Origin: an uncultured Eubacteriales bacterium
GTDB lineage: Bacteria > Bacillota > Clostridia > Christensenellales > CAG-138
DNA: 14,292 bases
Assembly: GCA_900542615.1 (NCBI GenBank)
Contig: UQOG01000043.1
Location: 1 to 14,292 of the forward strand
Direction of reading: 5' to 3'
Positions 5,945 through 12,984 of the stretch are shown in pieces. The notes under the pieces are model-generated. The model did no database searches. It saw only the letters and a program-made list of their open reading frames with translations, and was not told the DNA's origin. Each line of letters begins with the position of its first letter. Within the stretch, counting starts at the first letter, position 1. The translations under genes and the position numbers were made by a program.

Positions 5945-7081
5945 TTATGCCTGCGATTCCGGGGTCGCCGTGGGTTGTAAACCGAATAGGTCCTTCACTT
6001 CCTCATATATGGCCAGGTACTTTTCCATGGTATCCCCATATACGATGGGCCGGTTCACCCGCATGGTCTGTTCCGCCTCCTCCCCCAAGAGCAGCCGGTC
6101 CAGCTGCATGGTGGCGTTGGCCGCCGCCTCGTAATAGGGCTCGATGCACAGGCCGTAGATGTCGTTATCGTAAAACAGGTTCAGGTTCTCGTCGCTCAGG
6201 CCGCACCCAAAGGCCGTGATGGAGATCTGGGTCAGCAGGCCGGGATTGGGGGTGGGGGCCGGGGTCGTCCCGGGCAGCAGGCTGGGCTCCGGGGTCGGCG
6301 AAGGGGTTCCCTCGCTGCGGAATTGCCGGTTGGCCTGGTTCCGGGCCTTTACGCACAGGGGCGCGGACTCCCGGTCCACCGCGTACATGCCCTTGATGTC
6401 CCGGTTGTACAGCAAATACGCAGCCAGCTCGTCCACCGCCGCCTGTCCCTCGTTGGTGCGCTCGTAGCTTACCACCTGAAACTGGGGATAGTATTCCCCG
6501 ATGGCCGCCTGGATCTTCTCATACACCGGCTGGGCGTCTACGCCGTACACCAGGATGCGGCCGGATTTGAGGCTGCGCTCCGTCATCCGCACCGCAATGC
6601 CCCGGGCCAGCTCCTCGATATAATCCGTATCGTCCGCCACCACGTTGCAGTTCAATCCTTCCAGCGTACAGGGATCATAGGGCACGGCCGTATATACCCC
6701 CGCCTGGATGGCCGCCTGCACCGCCTGGTCGTTGGCTCCATTGGAATTTTGGATCAGCAGCCCGCCGCAGCCATCCTGAATGGCCGCTTCCACCGCCGCC
6801 AGGGCCTCCTGGCCTTGCTTGGCCCGGTACAATTTGGCAGGATACCCCAGGTTCTCCGCCGTGCGCAAAAACCCGTGCATCATCATATAGCCGGGAATCT
6901 GCCCATCGTCCTCCACGATGAACCCCAGCGTTTCCCCCAGGCCGCCCAGGTCGGCCGCCGGCGCCGGCGTCGCCGCCTCCTGGGCCGCAGCCGCCTCCGT
7001 CTCCGGCGCGCTCCCAGGCGCCCCGCAAGCCGCCAGCATGACGGCGCATACCAAAATAGACAGGAATGGAACCTTTCTCAC
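5945..7081 (-). CDS. Orphan substrate-binding-like lipoprotein
   Basis: This 378-residue protein begins with GTG 7081 behind GGGGAGG (7089-7095). The signal peptide ends in a lipobox LAAC with lipidated C19, then an Ala/Pro-rich linker to about residue 45. The rest resembles a periplasmic-binding-protein type 1 fold (sugar-binding/LacI-like): LGFIVEDDG, a GLLIQNSNG loop, VPYD and GRILVYG strands, then a second lobe ending in RPIVYGD. A run rich in Pro, Thr and Ser (residues 258-281) interrupts the domain between strands and looks like an inserted linker. A second Pro/Thr tail ends the protein. No permease or ATPase gene is nearby; the gene sits three bases before rodA. It may be a sensor or scaffold rather than a transporter component. 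Ligand unknown. Confidence 0.75.
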   Translation of the reverse strand: MRKVPFLSILVCAVMLAACGAPGSAPETEAAAAQEAATPAPAADLGGLGETLGFIVEDDGQIPGYMMMHGFLRTAENLGYPAKLYRAKQGQEALAAVEAAIQDGCGGLLIQNSNGANDQAVQAAIQAGVYTAVPYDPCTLEGLNCNVVADDTDYIEELARGIAVRMTERSLKSGRILVYGVDAQPVYEKIQAAIGEYYPQFQVVSYERTNEGQAAVDELAAYLLYNRDIKGMYAVDRESAPLCVKARNQANRQFRSEGTPSPTPEPSLLPGTTPAPTPNPGLLTQISITAFGCGLSDENLNLFYDNDIYGLCIEPYYEAAANATMQLDRLLLGEEAEQTMRVNRPIVYGDTMEKYLAIYEEVKDLFGLQPTATPESQA

Positions 7082-7158
7082 AAATCAACCTCCCCTAGGA
7101 AACCCGCTCTTCCCCCGCATCCTACGGGGCGCGGAAGCAGAGCCCTAACGCCATGATA

Positions 7159-7192
7159 ATGCAAAACGGCCGGTTTGTCAGCCGTTTTGCAT
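7159..7192 (-). terminator. Terminator candidate after pgi
   Basis: A perfect 12-bp stem ATGCAAAACGGC/GCCGTTTTGCAT surrounds a ten-base loop. It stands between the end of pgi (7234) and the start of the lipoprotein gene. The U-rich part is inside the 3' arm (GTTTTGCAT); no long T-run follows, so its efficiency is uncertain. The palindrome would look the same from either strand. Confidence 0.6.
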
Positions 7193-7233
7193 GGATATTT
7201 ACAGATTCCTCATCTTTCGCCGGGATCGGCCCC

Positions 7234-8661
7234 TCAGATGATATATTTGGGGTCCTTGGCCGGGGCGGCGTCCAGCTCCGCCTTCTTGGCCTGGTAGCCG
7301 TTTTTGCCCAGCAGGGCATAGGTGGCGTTCTTGCCCTCCTCCACCCCGGGCTGGTCAAAGGCGTTGATGTTGAGCAGCTCCCCGGCAAAGGCGGTCTGCA
7401 CCTCGAACAGGTATAAAAGCTGGCCGATGGTAAAGGGGTTCACCTCCGGCAGGGTGATGGTCTTGTTCATATGCCCGCTCTTGGTGACGGCGTATTCCGT
7501 GGCCCGCTGCTCGCAGCTGATCAACTCGTTGAAAGTATGGCCGCTGAGGAAGGCCACGTCCGGGATGCCGTCAAAGGCATGGGGGATGTCCACCCGCGCC
7601 CGGTAGTTCTCCACCGCCAGGAAGGTGACCACCTTGTCGAAGGGGCCTTCCGTGTACAGCTGCACCTGGGAATGCTGGTCCGTTACCCCCAGGGCCTTGA
7701 CGGGGGTCTGGCCCGTATGCACCGGGTTCCCCTGCAGGTCCTTGTTCTTGCCCAGGGATTCCGCCCAAAGCTGGGCGTACCAATCGGAGATGTACTTGAG
7801 GGCGTCCGCATAGGGCATCAGCACGCCGATGTTGCAGCCCTTCTCCATGGCCAGCACCTCCAGAGCGGCCAGCATATATGCCGGGTTCTTCCAAACGTCC
7901 GGCTCCTGGCACAACCCGTCCATATAGGCGGCGCCCGCCAAAAGCTCCTGGATATCGATGCCGCATACCGCCGCCGCCAGCAGGCCCACCGGGCACAGCT
8001 CGCTGAACCGGCCGCCTACCCCGTCGGGCACATAGAAGGTGCGCAGCCCGTGCGCCTTGGCGATCTTGATCAGATTGCCCTTGGCTTCATCCGTGGTGGC
8101 GATCACATGGCTGGGCCAATCCTCCCCCACCGCCCGGCGCAGGGCGTCGGTAAACAGCAGCAGCTGGGCCATGGTCTCGGAGGTGCTGCCGGATTTGGTA
8201 ATCACGTTGAAGCAGGTACGCTCCAGGTCGATCACCTCGAACAGGGACGCCATCCGCTCCGGGTCCACATTGTCCTCCACGTACAGCTTGGGGCCGCCCC
8301 GCTTGCTGTCCGGCAAATCGTTATAGCGCAAATGCCGCAAAGCCTGGTGCACGGCGATGGGGCCCAGGGCGCTGCCGCCGATGCCCAGCACCACAAAGGT
8401 ATCGAAATTCTCCCGCACATAGGCGGCCGCCTCCAGCAGGTCCTTTACCACCTGGCCCTGGTTATGGGGCAGGTTCCGCCACTTCATCCCCGTATCCCGC
8501 TTCTCCTTCATGGACTGGGCTGCGGCGGCATATTGGGCCTCCCGGGCTTGCAGCGCCGAAGGGTCTATGCCATATTGGCCCACGTGGGAACAGAGCATGT
8601 TGTTATAATCTACCCGGAGCTTCATGGAAGCCTGCCACCCATGATCTTCATATCGCTTCAT
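7234..8661 (-). CDS. pgi: Glucose-6-phosphate isomerase
   Basis: This 475-residue cytoplasmic enzyme interconverts glucose-6-phosphate and fructose-6-phosphate. The SIS-fold phosphate-binding segments VVLGIGGSALGP (90-101) and TKSGSTSET (155-163) are present. Family active-site residues appear as E301 in WAESLGKN, H330 in DQHSQ and K444 in FDQPGVEEGK. The length is slightly above the usual bacterial short form (about 450), with a charged C-terminal extension. ATG 8661 has a strong GGGAGGA site (8671-8677) and a likely promoter about 45 bases upstream. It stands as a single gene closed by its own hairpin. Confidence 0.97.
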   Translation of the reverse strand: MKRYEDHGWQASMKLRVDYNNMLCSHVGQYGIDPSALQAREAQYAAAAQSMKEKRDTGMKWRNLPHNQGQVVKDLLEAAAYVRENFDTFVVLGIGGSALGPIAVHQALRHLRYNDLPDSKRGGPKLYVEDNVDPERMASLFEVIDLERTCFNVITKSGSTSETMAQLLLFTDALRRAVGEDWPSHVIATTDEAKGNLIKIAKAHGLRTFYVPDGVGGRFSELCPVGLLAAAVCGIDIQELLAGAAYMDGLCQEPDVWKNPAYMLAALEVLAMEKGCNIGVLMPYADALKYISDWYAQLWAESLGKNKDLQGNPVHTGQTPVKALGVTDQHSQVQLYTEGPFDKVVTFLAVENYRARVDIPHAFDGIPDVAFLSGHTFNELISCEQRATEYAVTKSGHMNKTITLPEVNPFTIGQLLYLFEVQTAFAGELLNINAFDQPGVEEGKNATYALLGKNGYQAKKAELDAAPAKDPKYII

Positions 8662-8704
8662 TGAAATAATTCCTCCCTGGTAAAATTGATCGGTTCCTGT
8701 CCCC

Positions 8705-8713
8705 AGTATACCA
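8705..8713 (-). promoter_or_regulatory. Extended -10 promoter of pgi
   Basis: On the minus strand TGG-TATACT reads as an extended -10 element (TGN upstream of TATACT). Seventeen bases further upstream the hexamer is GCAAAA, a poor -35, which is common with extended -10 sites. The inferred transcript start is about 35-40 bases before the pgi ATG. Confidence 0.5.
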
Positions 8714-8771
8714 CATACCGGAGGGTTTTTTGCATAGATTATTGTAAATCCTTTCCATTTTGAGGTGCGCC

Positions 8772-9281
8772 ATGCATAGGATCCGGCCCCGCAGGTTTTC
8801 CTTATCCCGTTTGCTGCTCATCTGCCTTTGCGTCCTGCTGCTGGGCCTGGCGGCCTACGCGTTTTTTTCCAACGACGAATACGGACACATGGATATCACC
8901 GTGGTGGACGCCTATTCCCTCCAGCCCGTGGAAGGGGCGGTCCTGGTATTCCCGGACGCAGGCCTTTCCGCCACCACGGACCAGGCGGGCAGAGCCCAGG
9001 TTTTCGGCCTGCCCATCCAGCGCCATAGCCAGCAAAACCGGCTCCTACATCAAGTCAACGGGGAATGCACCCTGCTGGTATATAAGGCGGGCTATATCCC
9101 CTACGCCCTATTCTACGTGCAGGTACCCCCGGGCCGGGTGCGCAACGGCCCCACGGTCTATCTCTTCCCCCAGTACGACGGCGCGCCGGAGGTGGTAACC
9201 ATCGTGGAATCCCCCGCCTACGACTGGGCCGAGGCCCTGATGGAACAATACCGGCCCCAACAGATTCCCGACGCCCCATAA
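8772..9281 (+). CDS. Small membrane-anchored beta-sandwich protein, function unknown
   Basis: This is a 169-residue protein with a basic N-terminus and one membrane segment (about residues 13-32), so it is probably anchored with its C-terminal part outside. Residues 40-80 (MDITVVDAYSLQPVEGAVLVFPDAG...TTDQAGRAQVFGLP) match the pattern of carboxypeptidase-regulatory-like/transthyretin-like domains, and a later strand run (CTLLVYKAGYIPYALFYVQV) completes a similar fold. Such domains bind surfaces or stabilise other proteins; no enzymatic motif is visible. ATG 8772 is chosen because GAGG (8762-8765) lies six bases before it; an in-frame TTG at 8760 overlaps that site. It diverges from pgi across 110 bp. 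Confidence 0.75.
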   Translation: MHRIRPRRFSLSRLLLICLCVLLLGLAAYAFFSNDEYGHMDITVVDAYSLQPVEGAVLVFPDAGLSATTDQAGRAQVFGLPIQRHSQQNRLLHQVNGECTLLVYKAGYIPYALFYVQVPPGRVRNGPTVYLFPQYDGAPEVVTIVESPAYDWAEALMEQYRPQQIPDAP

Positions 9282-9286
9282 AGGGC

Positions 9287-9320
9287 AAACAAAAACAGGC
9301 TCCTGCTAAAACGCAGGAGC
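9287..9320 (-). terminator. Intrinsic terminator of the exonuclease gene
   Basis: The stem GCTCCTGC/GCAGGAGC (9299-9306 and 9313-9320) has a six-base loop. On the minus strand it is followed by CTGTTTTTGTTTG, a usable U-tract. On the plus strand no T-run follows, so it serves the leftward transcript; the rightward 8772-9281 gene would terminate here only weakly. Confidence 0.75.
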
Positions 9321-9358
9321 TGGATTCCATCGTTCCAATCGGCGGCGCTGCCAGGGCC

Positions 9359-10303
9359 TTATTCCCCTTCGGCGGGCGCTGCGCCGCCGCCCTTGCCCCG
9401 CCTGCGCCGGCGCTTTTTGCGGCGGCTGCCGGATTTTTCCATCTGGGCCCGGGCGTCGTCGTCCATGGTGCGCAGGGTGCGGGTAAGGATATAGGTCCCT
9501 TCCTCCCCCTCCTGGATCCGCAGCTTGAGCACGTATTCCCCATGCGCTTCGCAGGCCGCCGTGGCCATGAACCGGCCCTCCCCCCGGGGGATCCACGGGG
9601 TGGGGACGAGGGGCGTTCCGCAGGCCGGGCAGAAGCAGGGACGGGCCTGGTGCTGCTCCAATATCTCGCTGAGCAGGGCCATATCCATGCTGCCAATGCC
9701 CCGCCGTGCCCGCTTTTCCCGCCGCTCCGGCTCCGTATATTCCAGCAGGCCCCGCTCCATATCCAGCGCCTTGCACACCTGCACCGTGTTCACCGCGTCG
9801 TTCAGCGCGTCATGGGCCTGGCCGATGGGGGAGATCTCCAGCTTTTCCAAGGCAGCCGAAAGGGCCCACTGGCGATTGCCATGGGCTACCTGCTGATCGT
9901 AGATCCGCTGTAGGTCATAGCAGGTGGGCAGCCAATCCAGCTCCTGCTCGTAGAGCTGTAAGTTTTCCCGGAGGATGGGCATATCGTCGGTGCCCCAGGT
10001 GATAAAATCATAGGGCCCCTCCGCGCCGCACCAAAGGCGAAACTGTTCCAACGCTTCCGGAAAGGACAAGCCCTGCTTGAGCATCTGGTTGCTGATGCCT
10101 GTGAGCCTGCGCACCCGGCTGTTCATGCGGGTATAATAGGCAGGCTTCACATCCAGCTTGAGCTGATCCAGCTCCTGGAAGTCCGCGTCCAACTTGACGG
10201 CCCCGATCTGCACGATCTCTCCATGAAGAAATACGGGGGACTGGATGATTTTCTCCCGTATGACCGCCTGATTCCACTCTAAATCAAATACAATATGTTG
10301 CAT
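9359..10303 (-). CDS. DEDDh 3'-5' exonuclease (KapD/ERI-1-like) with C-terminal zinc-knuckle-like module
   Basis: This is a 314-residue putative exonuclease. The DEDDh residues are in place: D7 and E9 in FDLEWN, D106/D107 in TWGTDDM, and H164 with D169 in HDALNDAVN. The arrangement matches the ERI-1/KapD branch of the RNase T/DnaQ superfamily, which trims RNA or DNA 3' ends; the substrate cannot be told here. After the catalytic domain (about 1-185) come a basic linker, a CPAC (225-228) plus CEAH (251-254) pair that could bind zinc, and a tail of consecutive Arg/Lys residues (about 293-305) suited to nucleic-acid contact. ATG 10303 has no Shine-Dalgarno site; see the promoter entry just upstream. 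Confidence 0.85.
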   Translation of the reverse strand: MQHIVFDLEWNQAVIREKIIQSPVFLHGEIVQIGAVKLDADFQELDQLKLDVKPAYYTRMNSRVRRLTGISNQMLKQGLSFPEALEQFRLWCGAEGPYDFITWGTDDMPILRENLQLYEQELDWLPTCYDLQRIYDQQVAHGNRQWALSAALEKLEISPIGQAHDALNDAVNTVQVCKALDMERGLLEYTEPERREKRARRGIGSMDMALLSEILEQHQARPCFCPACGTPLVPTPWIPRGEGRFMATAACEAHGEYVLKLRIQEGEEGTYILTRTLRTMDDDARAQMEKSGSRRKKRRRRRGKGGGAAPAEGE

Positions 10304-10309
10304 ATATAT

Positions 10310-10337
10310 AGTTTACCACATTCCCAGGAAATATCCA
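10310..10337 (-). promoter_or_regulatory. Promoter candidate placed for a leaderless exonuclease mRNA
   Basis: On the minus strand TGGATA (10332-10337, 4/6 match to -35) is separated by 16 bases from TAAACT (10310-10315, 4/6 match to -10). The -10 ends six bases before the ATG, so transcription would start at or beside the start codon. The missing Shine-Dalgarno site fits this reading. The hexamers are mediocre. Confidence 0.35.
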
Positions 10338-10366
10338 CCCCCTTATGCGCATTCCCAGCATTTTGC

Positions 10367-10888
10367 CTATTGTCCCAGGGGCTTTTCATAGCATAGGTCC
10401 GTCAATTCCTGTTCCCCTACCCGGCAGCCCAGCCTTTCTCCGTTCCAGCGATAGCCCTGTTTTTCATAAAACCGCCGGGCTTTTTCATTGGTATCCAGCA
10501 CATACAGGAAGGCCGTCCCATAGCCCATGGCCCGCAGCCCTTCCTCCGCGGCCTGCAGCAGGGCGCTGCCGGCCCCCTGCCCCATGTAGGCCGGCCGCAC
10601 GTACAAAGCCTGTACATACCCGTCTCCCCGGGCAGGCCCCTGGGAACCCGTGGGCGGAAGGAACGCCCCATAGGCCACCGCGCCCACCGCCTCCGGCCCC
10701 TGCATGGCCACCCGGGCCTCCAGGCCCCCGGGCTGCAGCTGAGATGCAAAAAACGCCTGCCAATGGTCCTGCCGCAGCCTGTCCAGATAGGCCTGATCGA
10801 TCAGGCCGCGATAGCCGGTTTGCCAGCTTTCCCAAAAGATGCTGCTGATGCAGGCCGCATCCTCTATGGTTGCCTTTCGAATCTCCAT
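10367..10888 (-). CDS. GNAT-family N-acetyltransferase
   Basis: This is a 173-residue acetyl-CoA-dependent acetyltransferase of the GNAT superfamily. Motif A, with the pyrophosphate-binding loop, is VQALYVRPAYMGQGAGSALL (92-111). Motif B follows as LDTNEKARRFYEKQGY (131-146), the usual place of the tyrosine general acid. The N-terminus (IRKATIEDAACISSIFWESW) is typical of the acceptor-binding side. The substrate is not predictable; related proteins modify small amines, peptides or ribosomal protein termini. ATG 10888 sits three bases after the end of the broken XRE gene, with AAGGGG within the pseudogene's tail as ribosome-binding site, so the GNAT gene was probably its cotranscribed partner and may still use its promoter. 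Confidence 0.88.
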   Translation of the reverse strand: MEIRKATIEDAACISSIFWESWQTGYRGLIDQAYLDRLRQDHWQAFFASQLQPGGLEARVAMQGPEAVGAVAYGAFLPPTGSQGPARGDGYVQALYVRPAYMGQGAGSALLQAAEEGLRAMGYGTAFLYVLDTNEKARRFYEKQGYRWNGERLGCRVGEQELTDLCYEKPLGQ

Positions 10889-10891
10889 TTT

Positions 10892-11523
10892 CTACCCCTT
10901 CGTTTCTCCCTTTTTGCGCAACAACCGATCCCCCGGCAAGCATACCGCCAGGTATGCCAGCAGGTTGGGCGCAGTCTTGAGCCAGCCGCTGTGCGGCCCG
11001 GGCGACAGGCTCCAGATTGCCCCCAGCAAGAGCCGGCAAGATAAAAAGCTATCATCCACAGACACCCCCGCAGATAGCAAAGCCGCCATTTCCCGCAATC
11101 CACCCCGGCTGGAAACCATTTATAGCCCAGTTGGAACCCCAGCAGGCTGAAGATCTGCATCAGGAAGCCGCTGGCCGCCACCAGCTGTAAGCGGAGCGCC
11201 AGCAGGCCCAGCAGGCTTATAAAAAGCCCCATCGCCTGGCTCATATAAGCGTACATCAGCCCCACCCGCCGGTTCTGTTTCACCCGGGCGTCTCCCCCAT
11301 CGGCCTGGGCGTCCGACGTTGTTTCCTCCCCCAACAACAGGGAATCCGTACTCACGCCAAACACCTGGCGCAGGGCAACAAGATTTGCGCCATCGGGCAT
11401 GGCCTATCCAGCCTCCCATTAGGAGACCGCCTGCCGGGATACTTTCAAAGCCAGGGCCAATTGTCCCTGGGTCCACCCCCGGCTCCGCCGCAGGGCCTGG
11501 ATCCGCGGGCCGATCCCCATGGC
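10892..11523 (-). pseudogene. Broken XRE-family membrane-anchored regulator
   Basis: Reading from ATG 11523, the first 33 residues form a normal helix-turn-helix start (...LRRSRGWTQGQLALALKVS, RQAVS). TAA then stands where the family has lysine in the SKWE motif, and four codons later TAG interrupts WEAG|AMPDGANL. The same frame continues with family-like sequence (LVALRQVFGVSTDSLLLGEE, then two or three hydrophobic segments). Between about 11014 and 11045 the hydrophobic reading moves to another frame, which ends at TAG 10892 (...NLLAYLAVCLPGDRLLRKKGETKG); a run of five C at 11020-11024 is a plausible slip site. Two stops plus a frameshift make it a pseudogene. The intact form would be a repressor with a helical membrane tail. 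Its promoter and Shine-Dalgarno site (GAGG, nine bases before ATG) look intact. Confidence 0.85.
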
Positions 11524-11546
11524 CTACCGCCTCTTTTCTACCTAAG

Positions 11547-11575
11547 AGTATACCCGATTTCCGCCCCGGGGTCTA
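11547..11575 (-). promoter_or_regulatory. Promoter of the XRE pseudogene / GNAT unit
   Basis: On the minus strand TAGACC (11570-11575, 4/6) and TATACT (11547-11552, 5/6) are separated by exactly 17 bases. The start codon of the XRE reading frame is 23 bases after the -10. The promoter abuts copy 1 of the 43-bp direct repeat, and diverged similarity to copy 2 extends into it. Confidence 0.55.
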
Positions 11576-11617
11576 TCCATATGCCTTGGCATCCCGGCAA
11601 CCAACGTTTACATTCCC
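11575..11617 (+). repeat. Diverged direct repeat flanking kdpDE, copy 1
   Basis: This aligns without gaps to 13293-13335, with 34 of 43 positions identical, and most differences are transitions. The best-kept core is ATCCCGGCA-N-CCAACG. Looser similarity continues about 25 bases to the left in both copies (TAT..CCCG.TTTCC..GCCC). The two copies lie in the same orientation on either side of the kdp remnant. Confidence 0.7.
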
Positions 11618-11673
11618 GCTGTCTTGGCGTATCTTTCAGGGCTTATTTCCAAACCTCCATGGTTGGCCTTTTC

Positions 11674-12378
11674 TTATGGCTCCACGCGCATCATGCGATA
11701 CCCGACCCCGATATGGGTTTGGATGTATTGGGGAGAGCCCGGCTCTTTTTCCAATTTCTTCCGCAGGGTAGCCATAAAAACGCGAAGCGAGGCCACATCG
11801 TTTTCCCAGCTTCTTCCCCATATCTGCTGGGTGATGAAAGTGTGGGTCAACACCTTTCCAACATTTTTACAAAGCAGGCACAACAGCTTGTATTCACTGG
11901 GGGTCAAGTGGAGCTCTTGGCCATCCAGAAAGGCGCAACCTGCTGCGTAATCCACTTTTAGCTTGCCGTTTGTAAAAACCGCGTCTGTATTCATCGCGCC
12001 AATCTGCAGCGCCGTTAAACGCCGCTGTGTCACGCGCAGTCTTGCAAGCAGCTCTTCCACGGAAAAGGGCTTGGTCAAATAATCATCCGCGCCTGCATCC
12101 AGCGCATTGATTTTATCCATATCCTCACTCCGGGCGCTGATTACAATAATGGGCATATTGGACCAGGAGCGCACCTTGTGAATAACTTCCACCCCATCCA
12201 TATCAGGCAAACCCAGATCCAACAAAATGATTTCAGGATTATGGGAGGAAGCCTCCAGTACGGCTGCTTCTCCGTTTGCCGCAGTCAAAAAGCGGTAATC
12301 ATGGGCTTTTAATGTCGTGGTAATCAAGTTGCGGACAGGGGTATCGTCCTCCACCACTAAAATCAAAGGTTTATTCAT
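11674..12378 (-). CDS. kdpE: KdpE-like OmpR-family response regulator
   Basis: This 234-residue regulator is intact. The receiver domain has E10/D11/D12, phospho-acceptor D54 in LLDLGLPDMDG, S81 and K103 in LTKPF. The winged-helix output domain ends with the usual ...LRVFMATLRKKLE...YIQTHIGVGYRM. Sequence style and gene order (kinase upstream, overlapping) match KdpE, which in other bacteria activates the kdpFABC potassium pump; no kdpFABC is in the window. ATG 12378 follows GGAGGTGG at good spacing and overlaps the end of the kinase frame by eight bases (ATGAATAA). Its cognate kinase is truncated, so it may be unphosphorylated, driven by another kinase, or on the way to decay. Base composition is more AT-rich than the flanks. 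Confidence 0.85.
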   Translation of the reverse strand: MNKPLILVVEDDTPVRNLITTTLKAHDYRFLTAANGEAAVLEASSHNPEIILLDLGLPDMDGVEVIHKVRSWSNMPIIVISARSEDMDKINALDAGADDYLTKPFSVEELLARLRVTQRRLTALQIGAMNTDAVFTNGKLKVDYAAGCAFLDGQELHLTPSEYKLLCLLCKNVGKVLTHTFITQQIWGRSWENDVASLRVFMATLRKKLEKEPGSPQYIQTHIGVGYRMMRVEP

Positions 12379-12919
12379 GTAGTTCCACCTCCCCGGCTGG
12401 TACAGAAAATGTAAAAATAGATCCATGCGGCAGCTGATCGGCTACCATGATTTCGCCTCCGTGGGCATTGACAATCGATTTGCATAGCGCCAGGCCCAGC
12501 CCCAGGCTGCGCCGGCTATCGGCAATTTGATTGGACGCGCTGTAAAACATATCGAAAATATGCGGCTTGGCTTGGTCGGGAATGCCCGGGCCGTTATCTG
12601 CAATGGAAATATAAATATAGCTTCCCTTCCGCTCCCAGCCTATGTGGATTTCCGATCCTGGGGGCGTATACTTAACGGCATTATCGACGATGTTAATGAT
12701 CACTTGCCCAATCAGCTTTGCGTCGATCTGCGCCAATAAGTATTCCTCGCTGTTTTGCACATGCAAGCGGTACGCCGCGCTTTTCCGATTTATATGCCGC
12801 AGCGCCTCCGCAACCACCTCGTCAATCAGTTCCGTGGACACATGCAGGTTCATCCGCCCTTCTTCCAAGCGGCTGACAGACAGCAGATTTTCCACCAGGT
12901 TATCCATGGGTATTTTCAT
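12371..12919 (-). pseudogene. kdpD: 3' remnant of kdpD sensor kinase (ATPase domain only)
   Basis: The frame from about 12904 downward gives recognisable KdpD sequence: NLVENLLSVSRLEEG, then IDEVVAEALRHINRKS, the N box INIVDNAVKYTPPG, the G1 box ADNGPGIP, the F box IFDMFY, and the G2 box RSLGLGLALCKSIVNAHGG. Everything before is missing: the KdpD and USP domains, four membrane helices, GAF, and the HDxRTPL box with the phosphorylated histidine. The frame stays open further upstream to 13162, but that extension has no kinase similarity. A protein of about 178-182 residues could be made from ATG 12919 or 12907, but it could not autophosphorylate in the normal way. The 3' end is intact and overlaps kdpE. 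Full KdpD proteins are about 900 residues. Confidence 0.8.
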
Positions 12920-12942
12920 CCTAGCATAGGGAATACAATCAA

Positions 12943-12984
12943 ATAATAAAAAATCAGCCAAGCGCATTAAGATCAAATTAAGAT
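12943..12984 (-). promoter_or_regulatory. Tandem 11-bp-phased operator and -10 element upstream of the kdpD remnant
   Basis: On the plus strand ATTAAGAT occurs at 12966-12973 and again at 12977-12984, separated by CAA, so the period is exactly 11 bp. On the minus strand it reads ATCTTAAT-TTG-ATCTTAAT and is followed after 17 bases by TATTAT (12943-12948, 5/6 match to -10). Two direct repeats one helical turn apart, taking the place of a -35, are the usual target of OmpR/PhoB-family dimers. The nearest such regulator is KdpE. The assignment to KdpE is an inference. Confidence 0.5.

Noticed and set aside
7471..8664. A 397-codon open frame on + across pgi
   Set aside because: Antisense to a complete glucose-6-phosphate isomerase; composition is that of a complement frame.
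8760..8762. TTG start of the 8772-9281 protein
   Set aside because: It overlaps the GAGG site that serves ATG 8772 and would add four residues without support.
11409..11426. Recoding of TAA and TAG in the XRE gene as sense codons
   Set aside because: Both stops are used as ordinary stops elsewhere in the window (for example TAA of kdpE, TAG of the GNAT gene), and the gene also has a frameshift.
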